Numbered from the stretch's first letter, positions 1 to 6,295 are shown. The stretch: 11,211 nt of DNA from SHZI01 sp038214295 (GCA_038214295.1 JBBQSA010000075.1:1-11211); one strand, 5' to 3'. The notes: generated from the letters alone by a model not told the origin. Translations and numbers: made by a program.

Positions 1-261
1 GTCGCCGACCGGCGCTACGAGTCGGGTGACAAGGACTACAACGTCACCTGGATCCTGCTGACATTCCTCGGCATCTTCGGCGCCCACCGGCTCTATCTCG
101 GGAAGTGGCCGACGGCGCTCCTGTGGTTGCTGACTGGCGGCCTGTTCCTTCTGGGCTACCTCTACGACTACTGGACGCTCAACGACCAGATCGACGAAGC
201 CAACATGCTGAGTGCCGGCCGCCGAGCCTCTACGGCAGCCCCGGGGCGCCCGCCCGGCTGA
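1..261 (+). CDS. TM2-domain membrane protein, 3' end (partial)
   Basis: This frame is open from base 1 and stops at TGA 259-261, giving the last 86 residues of a protein that starts outside the window. It carries the TM2-domain pattern: a hydrophobic helix (around residues 17-28), the turn GIFGAHRLYLGKW (about 25-37), a second hydrophobic helix, and the closing YLYDYWTLNDQIDEAN (about 54-69). TM2 proteins are small inner-membrane proteins with two membrane helices, and their bacterial function is poorly defined. The last 15 or so residues are Ala/Pro/Gly-rich and lie antisense to the C-terminal codons of the efflux pump, so they may be a late extension. The family call is firm; no specific role can be given. 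Confidence 0.85.
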   Translation, partial: VADRRYESGDKDYNVTWILLTFLGIFGAHRLYLGKWPTALLWLLTGGLFLLGYLYDYWTLNDQIDEANMLSAGRRASTAAPGRPPG

Positions 262-1660
262 CGCTCTCCCCGTCCCGGGCGTGCAGGGTCCAGAAGGACA
301 GGGACGAGACGAAGGTGAAGGCGCCGAGGGTCAGGAAGGCGTAGTGAATGGCAGCGGCGACGGCGGCGGCGTCGCTTTGTGGCACGCCCCCGAGAAAGCC
401 TGCGGTAATCAGCGAGGCGCAGGCCAGCCCGAAAGACATCGACATCTGCTGCATGCTGCTCGCCATCGTGCTGGCCATACTTGAGTCCCCGGCATCGACA
501 TCCGCGTAGGCCATGGAGTTCATGCTGGAGAACTGCAGGGAATTGAAGAAGCCCTGGGCCAGGCTGAGCAGCACGATCATCACCAGCGGCACGCCCGGCG
601 CCACCAGCGAGAACAGGCTGATGGTCACGCCGATCATCAGGGTGTTGACCACCAGCACCTGCTTGTAGCCGAAGCGCGCCAGCAGGGACGAGGACAGCAG
701 CTTCATGCCCATGGCAGCGGCAGCGGCCGGCATCATCAGCAGGCCCGACTGCCAGGCTGGCATGCCGAGGCCGAGTTGGTAGAGCAGCGGCAGCAGGAAC
801 GGCAGGCCGCCGATCCCGAGCCGCGTCACGAAGCCCCCGGCGACGGACACCCGGAAAGTCCGCACCCGGAAGAGGTCCAGACGTAGCAACGGGTGCTCCG
901 ACCGGCGGGCGTGCTGGATGAAGGCTGCGAGCAGCGCCAGCGAAATCCCGAGCAGAACGGCGGCAGACGTGGCGTCGACGTTGTGCTCGCCGAAGATCTC
1001 CAGGAGCCAGGACAGCAGCGCCGTGCCGCCGCCGAACAGGACCAGCCCCGTAACGTCCAGGGGCCGGGGCCCCTCCCCCCGGTAGTCGGGCATGTAGCGC
1101 CGGACCAGCCACAGGGCCACAAGACCCACCGGCACGTTGACGAAGAAAATCTCCCGCCAGGACAGCCAGTGCACGATGAGGCCGCCGACGGTCGGCCCCA
1201 GCAACGGGCCGATCAGCGCCGGAACGATGACGAAGTTCATCGCGTTCAGCAGCTCGGCCTTGGGGAAGGTCCGGATGATCGTCAGCCGGCCAACGGGCAT
1301 CATCAGGGCGGCGCCCGCGCCCTGCAGGATCCTCGCCGCCACCAGCATCGGGACATTCACCGACAGCCCGCACAGCACGGAGGCCAGGGTGAAGACCGCG
1401 ATGGCCGTCGCGAACACGCGCCGGGTGCCGAAGCGGTCCGCCAACCAGCCGCTGACGGGAATGCACACCGCGAGGCTCAGGATGTAGCTGGTCACCACCG
1501 CCTTGAGGCTGAGCGGCGTGACCGCGAGGCTCGCGGCCATGGCCGGCACGGCGGTGTTCACGATCGTGGAGTCCAGCTGCTCCATGAAGAGCGCCGCGGC
1601 GACGACCCAGGGCAGGTAGCGTTTGACGGCAACATTTTCCTGCATGATGGGCACGGTCAC
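230..1660 (-). CDS. DHA2-family (EmrB/QacA-type) multidrug efflux MFS transporter
   Basis: This is a 476-residue, very hydrophobic protein, the size of 14-helix DHA2 drug:H+ antiporters, which expel toxic compounds across the inner membrane. Helix 1 holds the family pattern FMEQLDSTIVNTAVP (about residues 25-39, with Asp30). Motif A, GWLADRFGTRR, follows at about 71-81. The antiporter motif C region, IGPLLGPTVGG, is at about 150-160. The start at 1660 is GTG and has no convincing ribosome site. An in-frame ATG at 1645 (MQENVAVKRYLPW) is equally plausible and would shorten the protein by five residues. No EmrA-type membrane-fusion gene or regulator gene is adjacent in the window, so the substrate cannot be guessed. 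Two inverted repeats upstream (1695-1718, 1734-1746) may control it. The stop codon lies inside the convergent TM2 gene. Confidence 0.93.
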   Translation of the reverse strand: MTVPIMQENVAVKRYLPWVVAAALFMEQLDSTIVNTAVPAMAASLAVTPLSLKAVVTSYILSLAVCIPVSGWLADRFGTRRVFATAIAVFTLASVLCGLSVNVPMLVAARILQGAGAALMMPVGRLTIIRTFPKAELLNAMNFVIVPALIGPLLGPTVGGLIVHWLSWREIFFVNVPVGLVALWLVRRYMPDYRGEGPRPLDVTGLVLFGGGTALLSWLLEIFGEHNVDATSAAVLLGISLALLAAFIQHARRSEHPLLRLDLFRVRTFRVSVAGGFVTRLGIGGLPFLLPLLYQLGLGMPAWQSGLLMMPAAAAAMGMKLLSSSLLARFGYKQVLVVNTLMIGVTISLFSLVAPGVPLVMIVLLSLAQGFFNSLQFSSMNSMAYADVDAGDSSMASTMASSMQQMSMSFGLACASLITAGFLGGVPQSDAAAVAAAIHYAFLTLGAFTFVSSLSFWTLHARDGESVSRAGAPGLP

Positions 1661-1694
1661 GCCGGGCGAAATACGGTGGCCAGATTGTGCCTGA

Positions 1695-1718
1695 AGGTGC
1701 CTGGCCCGGCAGGCACCT
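1695..1718. promoter_or_regulatory. Perfect 9-bp inverted repeat upstream of the efflux pump
   Basis: AGGTGCCTG (1695-1703) and CAGGCACCT (1710-1718) are exact reverse complements around a 6-nt loop, ending about 35 nt before the transporter start. It could fold as an RNA hairpin in the leader, terminate the decayed toxin transcript, or be a repressor operator. No T-run follows on the minus strand, which argues against a simple intrinsic terminator. The repeat is seen directly; its role is inference. Confidence 0.5.
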
Positions 1719-1733
1719 CTGACAGGAGGCGAA

Positions 1734-1746
1734 CCTGATGATCAGG
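1734..1746. promoter_or_regulatory. Operator-like palindrome CCTGAT-N-ATCAGG
   Basis: CCTGAT and ATCAGG flank a single base, giving a 13-bp near-continuous dyad about 75-85 nt upstream of the efflux pump start. On the minus strand the symmetry extends to about nine base pairs if one G-T pair is allowed. A short dyad of this size upstream of a DHA2 pump suits a dimeric repressor such as a TetR or MarR family member, but no such regulator gene is present in the window. Confidence 0.35.
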
Positions 1747-1846
1747 CTCTGACTGTCGGCAGCGACGATGGTACTGACAGCGCTGACCCACTCGATCCTG
1801 GGCGAGCGCCGGCTGATTGCCCCGATCCTGGCGTTGAACGCGGGCT

Positions 1847-2059
1847 TCACTCGTGGGTGGCATGTCGGCTGGCCAGAACCGTGACTGTCCCCGGTGCCTC
1901 AATTTCCACCAGCAGCACATAGCCGACTGACCCGAAGGGCACCAGTAGTTCCCGGGGCCGCGGGAGTTCCGGGGTGGCCTTCCGGCACGAGTAGGGTGAG
2001 AACGGCAGCAGCTTGAGGCTCCGGCGGATAGCCGTGAAGCGAACCCTGTAGCGACGCAA
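1847..2059 (-). pseudogene. RelE/ParE-family toxin remnant (internally deleted)
   Basis: A 70-codon frame, opening only with TTG at 2059, ends in a typical ParE-family C-terminal half: SPYSCRKATPE (about residues 21-31), RELLVPFGSVGYVLLVEIE (about 36-54) and TVTVLASRH (about 59-67). Family members are usually about 95-105 residues and have a helical hairpin between the first strand and the AIRRSLKLL-type helix. Here the first strand (RYRVRFT) runs straight into AIRRSLKLLPFSPY, so roughly 30 residues look deleted. The usual QREDDY-like end is also altered to ATHE. The frame has no ATG and no ribosome site. ParE-family toxins poison DNA gyrase and RelE relatives cut mRNA; this copy is probably inactive. 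Its partner relic lies directly upstream. Confidence 0.55.
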
Positions 2060-2069
2060 GCCCGTATCA

Positions 2070-2252
2070 GTCGCTCGCCCTGGCTCTGGCCTTCTTCAGC
2101 CGAACCCAGAGTCGTATCGCGACGCCGGGCGATGCTGCCCTGCAGGGCTTCCAGCATGAAATGAACAGTGTTTCACCGTCCTGCAGTACCGCCTCAGCCT
2201 CTCGTCGCAGCTCGGTTGAATCCCGCAGGCCTGGCGAGCGTTCACCACCTCA
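2070..2252 (-). pseudogene. Frameshifted antitoxin remnant (YlcI/YnfO-like partner of the ParE relic)
   Basis: Upstream of the toxin relic on the same strand, one frame reads TELRREAEAVLQDGETL (about 2213 down to 2166). A second frame then continues FMLEALQGSIARRRDT (from 2160 to about 2113). Joined across a frameshift, they resemble the AEAVLxDGETLxxFxxxxLxxxIxRR pattern that I associate with YlcI/YnfO-like antitoxins paired with ParE toxins. A further frame yields RLKKARARASD (about 2100-2068), in keeping with a second shift. No start codon or N-terminal segment can be found. This is a decayed gene, and the family assignment is from memory of the pattern. Confidence 0.42.
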
Positions 2253-2294
2253 ATCGTACAGCTCAGGGAGTGGCTGACCGGTGCACAGTGCGCC

Positions 2295-3149
2295 TTATCC
2301 CTTTTTGCGGCCGCGCCGCGCCGCAACGCCCGCGAGGCCGGTTGCCAACAGGTAAAGCGAGGCTGGCGCGGGAGCTACGGGTCCCGGCGGTGAACACTGT
2401 GGCTGGCCGGTCACGCTGACGCAGGTCCGTGCAATCACGTTTTCGAACAGGTCCTTGCCCGCTGCCGTCATCTTTGTCGGGTCGTCGCTAAAGCCCCACA
2501 GGAAGTAGCGGTTAGCGGCGTAGCTCAGGTCGTAGTGATCGGCATTGCCGGCCGGGGCCTGCTCGCGCCCCAGGAGTTCCAGGGTTGAGGCCATGACGAA
2601 GGCATCAAGCCCGTAGATGCCCACAGCGTTCGTATCGGACGTGAACAACTGCACGGCGTTGCTCGCGTCAAGCGAAACTGGATTCGGAGTACTGAAGAGC
2701 GGGTCAGCAGGATTGACTGCGATGGTGCCCGACTGTTGTCCATGCCAGCCGTGGGGCCAGCCATTGGGCTGACCGAGCTTCGAAAAAAAGGCGTAGCCCC
2801 CCTCGCCGATGCCGACAATCGGTTTACCAGATCCATCGATTACGCCGACCTGCAGAATCGAGGCCGCGGGCGCAGTGGATCCCGCCCACTCATTGAGGTA
2901 CCCGGTCTCGTCACCAATGATGATCGTATCGAACGCGGAGAAATCAGTGGTGGCCGTGATGCCAGATGCATCGAAAAGAGTGGTGGGGTACCCACGGCTA
3001 TTGAGAAACGACTGAAAGTTTGCGGCCGTTGTCGTACCAGCGGTGTTGTAAACGAACGCGATCGGTCCCGCATGTGCAGCCTGAGCAGCGAATGCAATCA
3101 GCGCAATTACGCCCCTAAGCACGAAAGGTCGCAACAGTGACTTCTTCAT
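2295..3149 (-). CDS. PEP-CTERM-sorted exported protein with amidotransferase-like fold
   Basis: A 284-residue secreted protein. The start ATG at 3149 is preceded by a strong ribosome site (GGAGAAGG). A signal peptide covers residues 1-27, with cleavage likely at AHA|GP. The C-terminus is a PEP-CTERM-type sorting tail: a PAPAS motif (about 259-263), a hydrophobic stretch LYLLATGLAGVAA, then RRGRKKG. Such tails are recognised by exosortase, which processes the protein at the inner membrane on its way to the surface or extracellular matrix. The mature part has alternating strands and helices. Its IVGIGEGGYAFF segment (about 111-122) resembles the nucleophile elbow of class I glutamine-amidotransferase or ThuA-like folds, with Glu116 where an active Cys would sit; this fold idea is inference. 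Cys243 and Cys252 near the tail could form a disulfide. No exosortase gene is in the window. Confidence 0.8.
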   Translation of the reverse strand: MKKSLLRPFVLRGVIALIAFAAQAAHAGPIAFVYNTAGTTTAANFQSFLNSRGYPTTLFDASGITATTDFSAFDTIIIGDETGYLNEWAGSTAPAASILQVGVIDGSGKPIVGIGEGGYAFFSKLGQPNGWPHGWHGQQSGTIAVNPADPLFSTPNPVSLDASNAVQLFTSDTNAVGIYGLDAFVMASTLELLGREQAPAGNADHYDLSYAANRYFLWGFSDDPTKMTAAGKDLFENVIARTCVSVTGQPQCSPPGPVAPAPASLYLLATGLAGVAARRGRKKG

Positions 3150-3162
3150 GGGACCTTCTCCA

Positions 3163-3177
3163 GGTCAACAATTGACC
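3163..3177 (-). promoter_or_regulatory. Inverted repeat beside the PEP-CTERM gene ribosome site
   Basis: GGTCAA (3163-3168) and TTGACC (3172-3177) form a perfect 6-bp dyad with a 3-nt loop, 14 nt before the start codon. In the minus-strand RNA the same GACCT arm can instead pair with AGGTC (about 3153-3157), which would place the GGAGAAGG ribosome site in the loop and stem. It may equally be a small protein-binding operator. Confidence 0.35.
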
Positions 3178-3293
3178 GTGGCTTCGATCCTACGCTTGCG
3201 TTGAGGCTAATAGGCGAAATCATTGCCAGCATCGAGGACCAGCTGCGGGGCATCGGCCGAAACCCAGATTCCCCGAATGACCATCGACCGGCC

Positions 3294-3299
3294 TATACT
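3294..3299 (+). promoter_or_regulatory. Candidate -10 box TATACT for the lipoprotein pair
   Basis: TATACT matches the sigma-70 -10 consensus at five of six positions and lies 20 nt before the first lipoprotein's start codon. Transcription would begin near 3306, leaving a very short leader with the ribosome site GGAGG at 3309-3313. No good -35 hexamer is seen at the usual spacing, so this is either a weak promoter or an activator-dependent one. Confidence 0.4.
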
Positions 3300-3319
3300 C
3301 GCTCGAACGGAGGCTTTGC

Positions 3320-3784
3320 ATGCCCTGTTCACGGGTTCCGGCCAAAGCGTGGGTCGTCGCACTGGCTTGCCTGCTTGCCGGGTGTCTCTACATCCCCACC
3401 CCCGGGGGAAAGGCACTCGAAGGCAGGGAGGTGAATGCCGAGGATCTGGCCTTCCTTCAGTCGGGTAAGACCACTAAAGAGGACGTCACCGGTAAACTCG
3501 GCGAACCCACCATCCTGTGGCGGGACGAGAACATCCTGATTTACCGTTGGGTCAAGCTTCGCGGCGTCCTGCTCTGGGCCGTTGCAGGGGGGTACTCCGT
3601 AATCGGTGGCGCGGTCGATGTCCCGCAGGAATTTGCATTCCTGGTCAAGTTTGATCGCGACAACCGGTTCGTGAGTTCGGAAACGCTGGAGAGACCGCCC
3701 ACGAAATCCTACGGCGACTTCCTGCTGGACTGGCGTAACGCCCAACGCGCCCGCGACTGGCAGTCACAACCGAAAGAACCATGA
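3320..3784 (+). CDS. Small lipoprotein with BamE/SmpA-like domain
   Basis: This 154-residue lipoprotein begins at ATG 3320, seven bases after GGAGG. A signal peptide ends in the canonical lipobox LAGC with Cys22, so the mature protein is membrane-anchored, probably in the outer membrane. Residues about 44-63 (FLQSGKTTKEDVTGKLGEPT) match the pattern of SmpA/OmlA/BamE-type domains, a small fold found in outer-membrane assembly factors and many unrelated lipoproteins. A hydrophobic Gly-rich stretch (GVLLWAVAGGYSVIGGAV, about 82-99) follows. The stop overlaps the next gene's start (ATGA at 3781-3784), so the two genes are translationally coupled. It is probably not BamE itself, because it is longer and has that extra hydrophobic insert. 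Confidence 0.8.
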   Translation: MPCSRVPAKAWVVALACLLAGCLYIPTPGGKALEGREVNAEDLAFLQSGKTTKEDVTGKLGEPTILWRDENILIYRWVKLRGVLLWAVAGGYSVIGGAVDVPQEFAFLVKFDRDNRFVSSETLERPPTKSYGDFLLDWRNAQRARDWQSQPKEP

Positions 3785-4491
3785 CTTCAACTCCACGCTC
3801 CATCAGTTCTGCGCGGCGCGGCCGCAGGAATCCGCTGACAACAGCCATGTCGGCCATCGCAGGCATGCTGCTTGTTCTTGGCGGCGGGTGTGCAACGGTG
3901 AAGCCGGGCGCCCCCGGTGCGCAGGACGTGTCCATGCAAGGTGGAAGACAACAGACCGTCTTGCTCCTTCGCGTCGTGACGGAAGTGGATGGCGAGTCGA
4001 GTCCGGCGTTTCGCTCGACGGCACCGGATGATGACATCTGGCTGGGATTGGCGAATTTCTCCAGCGGCCTCAACCTGAAGCCGGCTGAATTGCAATTTCT
4101 GTCGGATGGCACACGTACGGAGGGCTGGACCTACCTGCTTGTGCAACCGGGAGTTCAGTACATCGGGGCTCACGAGCCGCGATCCCGCAATGTATTTGCC
4201 CACAACGCACGGTGGACCACCTGCCCGCGATGGAGCGTGGACATACCGGCCGGTGCCCGGCTTGTCTACGGCGGCTCCCTGTTCCTTCCCGGAAATGGCC
4301 GCGTAATATTCTTCGGCCCCCGCATGCTCGTCTCGTTCGACGAGGAGCGGCTAGAGGTGCGCGACGAGTCGGAGACCGCCGAGACTATCGCCAGACAATG
4401 GTTTTCGGACCTCCTGCCGATGTCCATTCAACTTCTGAAACGACAGGTACCGGGCGAAACACTCATTATCGATACGCCGTCGGCGAAGTGA
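3781..4491 (+). CDS. Putative lipoprotein, function unknown
   Basis: A 236-residue protein whose ATG overlaps the stop of the preceding lipoprotein gene. The N-terminus is unusually long and basic before the hydrophobic segment SAIAGMLLVLGGGC. ATG 3847 (residue 23) would give a more ordinary signal peptide but has no visible ribosome site, so I keep 3781 because of the coupling. The lipobox is not canonical: three Gly precede Cys37, with Leu at -4 rather than -3. The mature part is rich in beta-type segments (TVLLLRVVTEV, SVDIPAGARLVYGGSLFL, GRVIFFGPRMLVSFD), suggesting a beta-sandwich periplasmic domain. I recognise no family. Together with its partner it may form a small envelope complex, which is inference from coupling. 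Confidence 0.75.
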   Translation: MTSTPRSISSARRGRRNPLTTAMSAIAGMLLVLGGGCATVKPGAPGAQDVSMQGGRQQTVLLLRVVTEVDGESSPAFRSTAPDDDIWLGLANFSSGLNLKPAELQFLSDGTRTEGWTYLLVQPGVQYIGAHEPRSRNVFAHNARWTTCPRWSVDIPAGARLVYGGSLFLPGNGRVIFFGPRMLVSFDEERLEVRDESETAETIARQWFSDLLPMSIQLLKRQVPGETLIIDTPSAK

Positions 4492-4541
4492 GGCCAGGCG
4501 CGAGTTGTTGATGACCCGGGAGACCCGCAGCGGCGGGATCG

Positions 4542-4558
4542 TGGTCTGTCGCAGACCA
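4542..4558. terminator. Hairpin between convergent genes
   Basis: TGGTCTG (4542-4548) and CAGACCA (4552-4558) form a perfect 7-bp stem with a 3-nt loop, in the 96-bp gap between the end of the lipoprotein pair and the end of the minus-strand gene at 4588. The position suits a bidirectional terminator. There is no clear T-run on either side, so it may need Rho or may only protect the RNA ends. Confidence 0.35.
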
Positions 4559-4587
4559 GTGCACTATCTACCGGCTGCGGAACGCCG

Positions 4588-5097
4588 CTACCCGGTCACG
4601 CGGGCGGCGCTGACCTTCTGTTCGTCGATCAGCGTGCGGCGCTCGAGACGACCGTTCCTGAACCATTGCCAGACGCGCGCCCGGTAGCGGCCGCAGTCAC
4701 TGAGCTGGATCATTTCGTAGACGTACACCCCGGGTTCGTTGTGCCGCACCCAGTAGAGCATGCTGGTGCGGGCGAAGTCGTCCAGCGCGACATCGGCCGC
4801 CCAGCCCTCGATCAGACCACCTTGCCAGATCAGTCGTCCGGCACGGATCAGGGCCGGGAATTCCCGCGTTTCCGAGCGCCCGTCGGCCCACCAGTAGTGG
4901 TTGGTCTGGTGGTACGTGCCGGGCTGGTCCGCCGGGAAACGGCAGGTGAGCCGCGAGCGGTGCTCGTCAACCGGGCGTCCGGCGGCGTCGTAGTAGCGGT
5001 AGGTTCCTTCCCAGACGCCCTCGTGGCGCGCGAGGGTAGCGAGTTGGGCTTTCCAGTCAATTACAGGGGCGGCACTATTCCCGCGGGCGCTTTGCAT
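4588..5097 (-). CDS. Probable DUF3598-type (lipocalin-like) cytoplasmic protein
   Basis: A 169-residue soluble protein without signal peptide. ATG 5097 is preceded by GAAGGAA at good spacing. The pattern LARHEGVWEGTYRYYDAAG (about residues 22-40), followed by many aromatic strands such as TYHQTNHYWW (about 61-70), YVYEMIQLSDCGRYRARVWQWFRNGRLERRTLIDE, is what I associate with DUF3598 proteins, predicted calycin-like beta barrels that may bind a small hydrophobic ligand. I have not seen an enzymatic motif. It lies 109 bp downstream of the GlsB-type gene on the same strand, separated by a palindrome, so co-transcription is possible but unproven. The family name is from memory; the protein being real is well supported. 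Confidence 0.65.
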   Translation of the reverse strand: MQSARGNSAAPVIDWKAQLATLARHEGVWEGTYRYYDAAGRPVDEHRSRLTCRFPADQPGTYHQTNHYWWADGRSETREFPALIRAGRLIWQGGLIEGWAADVALDDFARTSMLYWVRHNEPGVYVYEMIQLSDCGRYRARVWQWFRNGRLERRTLIDEQKVSAARVTG

Positions 5098-5157
5098 GGC
5101 TGTTTCCTTCAGCAGTCACAATCTCTGCAGGAAAACACAAGGCCCGGCACGCCCCAC

Positions 5158-5187
5158 TGACAAATCACAGGGCAGTGATTTATGTCA
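5158..5187. promoter_or_regulatory. Palindrome between the GlsB-type and DUF3598-type genes
   Basis: AAATCAC (5162-5168) and GTGATTT (5175-5181) are exact reverse complements around 6 nt, flanked by TGAC (5158-5161) and GTCA (5184-5187). It sits about 60-90 nt upstream of the start at 5097 and 20 nt after the GlsB-type stop at 5207. It could be an operator for the downstream gene or a stem that ends the upstream transcript; there is no T-run. The core ATCAC-N6-GTGAT is not the CRP consensus, in which TGTGA comes first. Confidence 0.4.
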
Positions 5188-5206
5188 GCCGCCGGTCAGG
5201 GTCGGA

Positions 5207-5449
5207 TCACGCGCGCTTGATCAGCCGTACGAGAAGAATGAGCAGGATCGCGCCGATGGTGGCAACCACGAGGGACCCGACCAGGCCGCCCCAGGCCAGT
5301 CCCAGCAGGTTGAACAGCATCCCGCCCAGGAAGGCGCCCACGATCCCGATGACGATATCCCCGAGCACGCCGAAGCCGCTACCCTTCATAATCTGACCAG
5401 CAAGCCATCCCGCGACCATCCCGATGAGGATGAACCAGATGATGCCCAT
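5207..5449 (-). CDS. GlsB/YeaQ/YmgE-family stress-response membrane protein
   Basis: An 80-residue protein made almost entirely of three Gly-rich membrane helices, with the family's start MGIIWFILIGMVAGWLAGQI, the middle GDIVIGIVGAFLGG (about residues 30-43) and a C-terminal helix ending in the basic LIKRA. The length is normal for this family (also called transglycosylase-associated), small inner-membrane proteins linked to stress responses. Their exact biochemical role is unknown. The ribosome site GGGAGAG lies just before ATG 5449. The gene is divergent from the cell-wall hydrolase, with the two starts only 58 bp apart, so their promoters overlap. Confidence 0.92.
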   Translation of the reverse strand: MGIIWFILIGMVAGWLAGQIMKGSGFGVLGDIVIGIVGAFLGGMLFNLLGLAWGGLVGSLVVATIGAILLILLVRLIKRA

Positions 5450-5507
5450 GGCACTCTCCCAGTTAACCAGATGTCCTTCGGATGGTAGCCCTTCCGGCGG
5501 CCGGGGC

Positions 5508-6143
5508 GTGGCCTATCGCCTGTGGGGACGCGCCGCAGCCTGTGGCTGCCTGGCGATGATCCTGCTCGGGTGCCCCGCGGCCGGGCCCGACCCGCCGCAG
5601 ACGGTAGCAGCCACCGAGAAGAAGGCAGAAACGCTTGAGAAGCTGGCCTCGAGCGAGCGCGGCATTGGGCTGCCCTCTTCCGCCGCAACCCTCCGGAAGC
5701 GTGACGTCCAGGCCGTCGATCCGGCCGGAACGCAGCCCATGGACGATCCGATCACCTGCCTGTCACGCACCATCTACTGGGAGGCCCGGGGTGAGAGCAC
5801 GGCGAGCATGGAGGCAATCGCCAGTGTGGTGATGAACCGGCTGGGCCATACGGGCTATCCCGACACGATCTGCAAGGTGGTGACCCAGGGCCGTGAGCAG
5901 GGCGCCTGCCAGTTCTCGTGGTGGTGCGACGGCCGTTCGGATCATGCAAAAGACGATGACTCCTACGCGCAAGCCAAGGAGATCGCCCGCAAGGCACTCA
6001 ACCGGCAACTCGGGGACCGCACGAGTGGCGCGCTGTACTTCCATCAGCGGCAAGTGACGCCTGCCTGGTCCCGGGAATACATCAGGACTGCGGAGATCGG
6101 CGAGTTCGTGTTCTACAAGCCGAAGCAAGGGGCGGCGAAGTAG
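5508..6143 (+). CDS. SleB-type cell-wall hydrolase (Hydrolase_2), probable lipoprotein
   Basis: From GTG 5508 this is a 211-residue protein with an N-terminal hydrophobic segment ending LLGC (Cys22), a probable lipid anchor. A linker (about 23-70) follows, then a Hydrolase_2 domain: CLSRTIYWEARGE (about 74-86, with Glu82 the expected catalytic acid), AIASVVMNRL (93-102), CQFSWWCDG (124-132) and ALYFHQ (165-170). This family cleaves the glycan strands of peptidoglycan. SleB itself acts in spore germination, but Gram-negative relatives are general wall-remodelling enzymes. An upstream in-frame ATG at 5424 would place 26 bp of the gene antisense to the GlsB-type gene and would bury the signal peptide, so GTG 5508 is preferred. 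No strong ribosome site is visible (GGCCGGGG just before it). Confidence 0.85.
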   Translation: MAYRLWGRAAACGCLAMILLGCPAAGPDPPQTVAATEKKAETLEKLASSERGIGLPSSAATLRKRDVQAVDPAGTQPMDDPITCLSRTIYWEARGESTASMEAIASVVMNRLGHTGYPDTICKVVTQGREQGACQFSWWCDGRSDHAKDDDSYAQAKEIARKALNRQLGDRTSGALYFHQRQVTPAWSREYIRTAEIGEFVFYKPKQGAAK

Positions 6144-6295
6144 GCGCGGGCGCGCGTGCCGCGGCGCGGCTTACGGGGCTTTATGCCGGTGCTGGTGCGC
6201 CAGCGAACGGATAAATACGCGCGTCACAGGCCAGAATTGGCGCTGGGCAGTTGTGAGTTCACCGCCCGAACCAGTGGCCATGAGGAGCAGTCGCC

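Noticed and set aside
893..1738. A 281-codon plus-strand frame opposite the efflux pump
   Set aside because: Its composition (Gln, Arg, His, Gly) is that of the antisense of a GC-rich membrane protein; it has no recognisable domain or ribosome site.
168..1850. A 560-codon open frame on the minus strand
   Set aside because: It is a shadow in another frame of the efflux pump: Arg/Ala/Gly-rich with no domain, whereas the 230-1660 frame has clear transporter motifs and membrane helices.
4505..4687. A 60-codon plus-strand frame after the lipoprotein pair
   Set aside because: It overlaps the 3' end of the minus-strand gene at 4588, has no ribosome site, and shows no family pattern.
5158..5187. 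Reading the palindrome as a CRP site
   Set aside because: CRP sites are TGTGA-N6-TCACA; here the half-sites are in the opposite order, so only a generic dyad is reported.
5424..5507. Longer N-terminus for the SleB-type hydrolase
   Set aside because: It would overlap the start of the GlsB-type gene and place 28 residues before the hydrophobic signal; GTG 5508 gives a normal lipoprotein signal.
6144..6295. Promoter or terminator between the wall hydrolase and the cyclase
   Set aside because: There is an AT-rich TAAATA near 6212 and a 5-bp GCTGG/CCAGC stem at about 6191-6204, but no matching -35 or T-run; too weak to call.
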